Shown here in pieces: positions 57,626 through 64,000 of a stretch of 64,000 bases of DNA. Where the stretch lies: the NCBI GenBank assembly GCA_028564925.1, contig CM053029.1:432040569-432104568 (forward strand), read 5' to 3'. The notes under the pieces were generated by a model. That model was not told the DNA's origin, made no database searches, and saw nothing but the letters and a program-made list of their open reading frames with translations. A program made the translations under genes and the position numbers. How positions within the stretch are numbered: the stretch's first letter is position 1; every line of letters begins with the position of its first letter. The DNA comes from Lithobates sylvaticus. Its lineage: Eukaryota; Chordata; Amphibia; Anura; Ranidae.

Positions 57626-59200
57626 ATAAATACATATATACATTACTTAAATCCTTTTGCTAAAATTCGTGCCTTAAAAGTCCACCATATAGGGGACCCC
57701 CTTTTCTTTTCTGATTACAGAAAAAGTAACGCTGTCTGTACTGCGCTGTGCTTTAATAAAGCCTTCAAGGGTTTTAACCCTTCCTTACTGTATCCAAACA
57801 ATGTTTTGGCTTAACGATACAATAGAGTACTTTAGATATAATTTATTGCATATGTCTTCACACCATGTAAGCTGAAATTCTGCTGACTTGCAATTAGAGC
57901 AGACATAATTCCCATAAACACTTCAATAAGATTGAGTGAACACAAATGAGCCTAATTAAAATTAGCCTATATATAAATTTTAACAAAAGCCGGGTCACAT
58001 ACTCTCTACCATACTCTCTACTAAAGGAAGGTGAACCAATGAGAAGGCTGGTATTTTAGCCTTTCAAATACTCCTTCTTTATCTATATCAACATCACTGT
58101 TAAGGACATTTAAAAAAAAGTGAAATAGTCCTATGGGAAACTTAGCAGGCTGTGCACAAAGGCACTCAAGGTCTGTCTGTAGGTCAGCATGTCCTATTGC
58201 CTCTTTATTATGGAGGCTGTCCCCAAACAGCAGTGGACAATACTTCCTCAATCTCGTGCAATAAATTATGGCTGATATATGAAATCTAACCACTGTTACA
58301 TCATCTCAAATGTCTATATATTATCTCCTGCTTTTTCTGTAGGAACTTTCAAGCTTTTTTTGCTTAGTCCAGCTGGACACAGGCATAGAAGATACAGCAG
58401 TGTACAATAACCTGCATTCATTTACTTTGCCTATGTTTCTATAATCTGCAATTTGTTTTATAAGGTTGCCTAAATATCATGCAGAATTACATAACATTTA
58501 TTATAATGAAGTAAATTATGTGTATGCATACTCAACAAAAGATCCAATGTTTACTTTTGTGCAACCTACAATAAAATGTCTATGTACTGTATATTTTTAT
58601 TAGAATTACAGAAATAAAATGAGATAGATATTCATTGAAGATTATTTCAATGCACACAGCAGTATAGTAAGACTGTGATTTTCATCTGCCAGTATGCTTC
58701 TTTTGTTTCTCCACCATTCAATAACCCTTTTGTTGATAACTGTTATTTTATCAGTAAACATGATCAGAAGAAAATTGTAATAGGAATTCTCCAACAACAA
58801 AACAAAGAAACAAACAGTAACAAAAATCTGTATAAAAGCCTTGATCACATGGAAACATGCTTTTAATAAAATACAAAATGTTGGAGGGGAAAATATTTTC
58901 TACCATCTAATCTAATATTGAATCAATATTATTTTGAACAACATGGCTACAGAAAGATTAGGATTTAGCTCACATTTTATAACTGCAGGCACTCCGTTAT
59001 GTATTCAAGAGCAGTATATCTTCACAAGGCCTTACTGCTTTCTAACTTCAGTTGAAATATTAATATCAGGTCCTTACGTGCTTTTTGGCAACTCCAGCAT
59101 TTACGTGTCGGATACATGCAGGCATGAGTTTAAGTAGGATGGCCGACATCAGTCAGTCCTATTAGATTAGAAATATCTATTTTTTTTTATTATTTTCAAT
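57626..59200. other. Unannotated AT-rich sequence
   Basis: No feature recognised. Confidence 0.4.
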
Positions 59201-59214
59201 AGGAAGAACTCTTT

Positions 59215-59348
59215 TTTTCAATCAAATAATTCTTATTGAATTTTTTTCATTATACAGCAAAAAAAGAAAAAAAAAACCCTATAAAACAAATCCATCCCAT
59301 ATCCCCACCCATAATCGATACAATAAAAACAACAACAACAAAAAAAAA
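59215..59348 (-). mobile_element. L1-like LINE 3' tail with target duplication
   Basis: 134 bp flanked by AGGAAGAACTCTTT on both sides (59201-59214, 59348-59361, sharing an edge base). On the minus strand it ends 'aattcaataagaatt' and A-rich sequence, so it is an extremely 5'-truncated LINE copy in reverse orientation. Confidence 0.75.
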
Positions 59349-59560
59349 GGAAGAACTCTTTATGACAAGTACTTATGTGTGCTACCTTATTACCTCTGTA
59401 ATTCTATGTTAATTCAATACCTTTTGGGGGAAATGCTGTGAATTTAAATGAAACAAACATGTCTAAAAATCAATGTCATCTAGAAGTGCTAACTGATAAG
59501 CAGAAAGGTCATCCCTTATTAATTCAGTTTTAACATTTCAATTTTCATATTGCCATAGGG

Positions 59561-60500
59561 CAGACCTGGGCAAATTGCGGCCCACAGAGCCACATCTGGC
59601 CCTTCAGCCATTCCTATCAATGCCTCCACTGTCAACATGTCTCTTTGAACCCATCAACTTCCTCAATGAGGAAGCATGCAGGCACAGAGAGTTATGCTGA
59701 CAGATGTCCATGTAAAGAACTGCAAGAACAGGAAGTATAGAGCCTGAGGAGATGATTGGTACAGCTGGGAGGATCAGTTTTGGAGGTAGAGCGCTGCCTA
59801 GGAGAAGTCCCAAAGCTCTCTCACCCCTCTGCTATCTGGCCAAGTTCTTTTTGTTTTAGCACATACTGCATGCTACATGCTGCAAACCCCAGGAGCCGTG
59901 CACCTGTTCTTCATTCCAGGTCAGGATCTGCATCTGCATCCCCTGTTGGGCTGATCTCAGGCTCTCTCATTCCAGTCACTGTGCTTTTCAGAGGACATTT
60001 GACAGATGGTGAGGAGGTGTTATATTGTCTCCTTGCCACCTGATTTAACCCTATAATGCTGCACTACCACGCTGCAATGCCATGCATTGCACAGGGTTGC
60101 AGCACAGCCCCACTGAACTCAATGGGTGAGTTTGACAAGTGGTGGCGCTCGTCAAACACTGCAGTCCAAGGTAAAAATGCAGTGGGTGCGAAGCAAAGAA
60201 TTGCAGCTGCAGCATGGGAACATCCCAAGCTGGCTGTTATTTTACAGTTTGGGTTGGTGGCCGGGGAGTGCTAAACTTGTGTATCAGTCGCCTGTTTATA
60301 CTTGTTTATACCACCTCACGATTGGCCATCTGAATTTCATGAGAAGCTGTAACTATTATTTCTAGTGCCAAGTGTTTTTTTTCTATATGTTTATGTTCTT
60401 AGGGACCTTCCCAGGTCCAAAATTAATATTAAACCAAATTAAGTTCGGCCCACAACAGTCCCAGTTTCTCATGTGGCACCTTGGGAAAATTATAAAATGT
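59561..60500. mobile_element. Probable hAT-like element ('tgcggcccac' ends)
   Basis: Left 'cagacctgggcaaattgcgg' with 'cccacagagccacat'; right 'ttcggcccacaacagtccc' with 'catgtggcacctt'. These are partly inverted and familiar from vertebrate hAT families. No transposase in between, and no target duplication identified. Confidence 0.5.
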
Positions 60501-61639
60501 AAATATGTTCAGCGCTCTATTTATAATCAAATTTGTGAGCAACCCATGCTGAATAAACACAATTCATACCTCACAGTCTCTCATGTGTATAAGATTGTGT
60601 AGCAAACATATGCAAAATATTATGCCACATAAATACAGTGCAAAATAAATCTAGTGCAAAGAAAAATTACATTATATATAGCAAAGTCCTCAAAATATTT
60701 AAAGGAATAGTCTCAGCATATAGTTGAGTGTTATCACACCAATTAACCCCTTCCAACACCCTGTTGTTGCCCACACCTCCTGGGATGGACCTCCGTGTTT
60801 TAGAGTGGCCCTATACAGCATATGTTAAAACCAGCCTCCACAGGACTCCTTTATCATAACCACATCAGCTTCTCATAACTGCTCCCCTCCAGTACTACGA
60901 ATAAAACTCATAGAGGAATACAGATAACGATCATAGTACTTACTGTTTTAATTATTAATTAAAAGATATACAAAAATGCACTTAGAATTGTAAATATTAA
61001 TGAGTAACGAAAAGAGATTCCATCCAACTTATAGTAAGTTAAGGGCACCCCATCGTTGACCCACCTAGAGTAATGATGTCACAATCATGGATACAGAATA
61101 TATTAGAAAGAAAATCAAAAGCCTTTTTTAGGCTCATTGATATTTCGTTTTGCTGATTTAGACTGCAAGCGATTTAAATTTTCCCTTCAAACATTACTTT
61201 TTACTGAACTTGCATCCACAAATGTATCCACTTCTGAACTCGCTGAGATTTCCACCTCTCTGTGTATATTTAGCTGCTCAGGCCCTGCCAGAGAAGGGAT
61301 GTTGGCGTCTTAGTGTGGATCTGAAATTTAAAGGACACACAGTGACAACAGGGTCTGATAACTGTGAACTACAGATATTAGAGGAAGTGGATACATTTGT
61401 GTTTTGCTTATTTTCATTTTATAATTCACTATTGTGGTTGGTGGTACACTATTGTGTTAGCTGCTCCACATCAGTACAAAGTGTTTTGGTTTTGGGTACC
61501 ACAGAGATATATTTTTTATTTTTTTATACCTTGGGAAAATTAATTACCTTCCTCCTGCCCCTAAGTCATTTTAGTCCATTATTCCTCTTCAAATTGCTTT
61601 CATTCAGAAACACTGGTAGGCATTCAATCATAAACCACA
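60501..61639. other. Unannotated spacer
   Basis: A 155-codon frame at 61210-61677 has no recognisable domain and runs into the Tc1 remnant, so it is probably chance. Confidence 0.4.
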
Positions 61640-62585
61640 TATTTCCAAATTTGCCACAGCATCCCCTTTGGTTTTAAGTCAGGACTTGACTCAGGCTGGG
61701 TTCACACCAGAGCGAATTGGATGCAAGTTTTTCTGCATCAAATTTGCATAGCAGGAGATTGTGACCGGCTCTCTATGGAGCCGGTTCACACATCTCCACA
61801 GTGGCACCAGGAGTCTTGTGCATCTATTGGTCTGTTTCAGGTCTGAATTCAGCCCAAAATTTTGGGCTGAAATCAGACCTGAAACGGTGAATGGACCGGA
61901 CTCTTGCTGTGAGCCGATGCGTTCTCAAGTGTGAACCCAGCCTCAAACTTCTTTTTACCCATTTTATCATAATTTTGCCTTTCTTATTTGGATTAGATTT
62001 TGACCACTCCTAGGAACATTAACTACTGTTCCAAATACTTTCCTTTCATGGTTCATTGAAGTCCCACAGTCTTATAAATGGCTTTGTAGCTCTTTCTAGA
62101 TTCATAGGTGTCAATACTTTCTTATCTGCAGGCATTTCCTTGGATTATGACATTCTGTGTTTGCTGTATTTTAATGGGTTCATGCAACTGTCTGTATCCA
62201 GGGGGGCACATCAGTTTTTAACCACCGGTAATCGCTCTGTGTGCAATTACATGCGAACAGTCATGGATAATTTTAGCTTGTCATTAATTTGTACAGGTTT
62301 CCTGTACATGGCTGATCAAAAACACCTGACCAAATCAGAAATACACTGGTCTGGGTGGCGTGCAGCCCTAATTGACCATGTGCATTAGCCCTATATTGAA
62401 AACATAATTTTGATGGAAATAGTTTGAAATAATAAGTGTGGTTAATACTTAGCAAGACTGAAGGTAATCAAGCCTTGCTGTGTGTAATCAATTGACAGTA
62501 ATTATCTCTGTAATTCGGTTGAGCAATTACTTTTTCACACAGTGCCATTTGGTTGTGGATAACCTTGTTAATTCATAACATGACT
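61640..62585 (-). pseudogene. Tc1-like transposon #7, degenerate
   Basis: Text matches the minus-strand order of the Frog Prince-like element in decayed form: 'aagtcaggacttgac', then 'ccactcctaggaacatt', 'ataaatggctttgtagctct', 'tcaatactttcttatct', and at the right 'gcaattactttttcacac'. A large internal deletion removes most of the catalytic region. A MITE (61694-61942) and about 200 bp near 62200-62415 are foreign. Confidence 0.7.
61694..61942. mobile_element. MITE with GGCTGGGTTCACAC ends
   Basis: Ends GGCTGGGTTCACACC and GTGTGAACCCAGCC, flanked by TCA (61691-61693, 61943-61945). The core is a near-perfect 52-bp palindrome ('gtttcaggtctga' and inverse) at 61834-61885. Confidence 0.82.
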
Positions 62586-62797
62586 TAAAAATGAATTACT
62601 TGTTCACATAGATGCCCTTTAGAAAGCAAAATGATATATGTTATCTGGCAGACTTCACTACTATATTTTCATTTTCATAAACCCAGAGTTCTGCTCTGTG
62701 TCCATTTTAATAAACTTATACTCATTATAGGAAATAGAAATGGAATATTACGCACAAAACTTTCAGCTGTCTGGACATCCAAGTGTCACTGACTTAA

Positions 62798-63221
62798 GCC
62801 CCATACACACGGTCGGAAAATCCGACCACCAAATCCATCGGATTTGGTCCGACGAATTTAGTCCGACACTGATGTTGCATACACACGGTCGGACAAAGTT
62901 GTCGGAAAATCCGATCATTCTGAACGTGGTGACGTTTGTTGCGTACGACGGGACTACGTAGAGGCTAGTAGCCAATAGCTTTGGTCTTGTAATGTGATCT
63001 GAGCATGCGTGGCACTTTGTCCGGTCGGAATTCGCTACACACGATCGGAATTGGTATGATCGGACTTTGTTGTCGGAAAATCTATCCAGCAGGAGATAGA
63101 ACTTTGTCCGTCGGACAATCCGATGGAAACTGTCCGATGGTGCTTACACACGGTCGGAATTTCCAACAACATTGTCCGATAGGACAGAATCCATCGGAAA
63201 ATCCGACCGTGTGTATGGGGC
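62798..63221. mobile_element. Harbinger-type MITE family A, copy 5
   Basis: Ends GCCCCATACACACGGTCGG and its inverse, flanked by TTAA on both sides (62794-62797, 63222-63225), which can also be read as a 3-bp TAA. Long inner repeats of 'cacacggtcgga'. Inverted relative to copy 4. Confidence 0.85.
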
Positions 63222-63376
63222 TTAAGGGTTGTCATGCAGATTTGCAATAAAATGTGTTCAAAACTGACTAGGCAGGACAACACAAGAGTATGTAATTTAT
63301 GCAGATTCATTTAGGTCTCCAATGTGTTGCAAGTTATTAATGCAGTTATAAAGACTTAAGTTTTTTTTTTTTTTTT

Positions 63377-63810
63377 AGCTTAATGCATTTTATGCATTAA
63401 GCTAAAAAGCCTTCCAGTATGAGCTCCCAATGGCCCCCCCCAAATACTTACCTGTCTCCTCTTTCGAACCAGTGCTGAGATTAAGAGCAACATTGCTGCT
63501 ATCGCTGTCTCTCCTCACAGGCACAGAGGCAGCAAAGGGAGCCATTGACTCCTGCTGCTGCCAATCAAATCTTGTGAGGAGGGAGCAGGGGGTGGAGCCG
63601 AGCCATGTTGTTGTGTCTATGGACACACAGAGCCCATCTTGGGAGTGAGCTTGTATGTCTGGCTTAATAACAAGTGCTTGCTATGGGGGCAGACACAGAA
63701 GATGAGAAGCAGAGAGCGCCAGCAGGGGGGCTGAGAAGAGGAGGTTCTGGGCTGCTATGTGCTATACCATTGCACAGAGCAGGTAAGTATAAAATGTTTG
63801 TTATTTTAAT
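63377..63810 (+). repeat. Interspersed repeat R0, copy b
   Basis: Begins with the palindrome AGCTTAATGCAT / ATGCATTAAGCT (63377-63403), then 'gctaaaaagccttc', and shares its right part with 1-270. Class unknown. Confidence 0.6.
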
Positions 63811-64000
63811 TAACAATTATTACTGTATACACGTAGAAAAAAATTTAGTACATTTACTTATCTTTAGAAATCAATGACAGAAGAAGCAATAACAGCATCA
63901 ATGTCTTTAGTTTATGACCACAGGCAAAAACATAATGGCTTTTTTACTGTGTTTAAAAAGAACAAGCGAGCTGTCAACACTGTGCCAAAAACAAATTTGG

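Noticed and set aside
61210-61677. 155-codon plus-strand frame
   Set aside because: No recognisable domain, hydrophobic low-complexity stretches, and overlap with a Tc1 remnant.

Overview
This is a window of a vertebrate nuclear genome, most likely a ranid frog. The strongest clue is a full-length Tc1-like transposon at 4407-6027. Its 340-residue transposase and terminal repeats look like Frog Prince, a Tc1 element first reconstructed from Rana pipiens. The many terminal-inverted-repeat (TIR) families with TTAA or TWA flanks, the Harbinger, L1-like, CR1/L2 and Penelope-like remains, and the hammerhead-like motifs also fit an amphibian genome. Family names are from memory of the sequences; no database was searched. 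I see no convincing host protein-coding exon, tRNA, rRNA or CRISPR. Almost every long open frame is transposon-derived or chance.

Layout. 1-7.5 kb: two old Tc1-like elements of one family in opposite orientation. The second holds a TAA-flanked Harbinger-type MITE, which in turn holds the intact Frog Prince-like copy. 7.5-13.2 kb: an L1-like reverse transcriptase is split by a TA-flanked MITE and by a TTAA-flanked element. The TTAA element is split by Penelope-derived sequence, which is split by a 1.8 kb LTR-like unit carrying a 141-bp tandem array. 14-18.3 kb: a Tc1-like element is broken up by a hAT MITE, a CR1/L2 3' end and another repeat. 19-22.4 kb: a two-exon Harbinger transposase pseudogene lies inside a TTAA-flanked MITE. 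23-33 kb: MITEs of several families, AT-rich spacer and a 206-bp tandem array. 34-38.8 kb: nested fold-back MITEs and a 2.4 kb 'ttcgggttcggg' element with perfect hairpins and a hairpin-bearing tandem array. 38.8-43.6 kb: an L1 ORF2 3' part up to an assembly gap, then a broken Tc1-like element. 44.7-48.7 kb: a hAT-like element with an 8-bp target duplication holding a Harbinger MITE, then a 2.3 kb fold-back element holding a Tc1 copy. 49-57.6 kb: a self-nested MITE, a C-rich minisatellite, and fold-back and Penelope-like sequence with hammerhead-like motifs. 59-64 kb: an L1 tail with a 14-bp duplication, a hAT-like element, another Tc1 remnant and more MITEs.

The parts do not form a pathway. 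They relate as autonomous elements and their likely dependants. The Harbinger transposase gene is a plausible former mobiliser of the TWA-flanked MITEs, and the Frog Prince-like copy is the only element here that looks competent to encode a full transposase. The nesting order gives a readable relative history of insertion.
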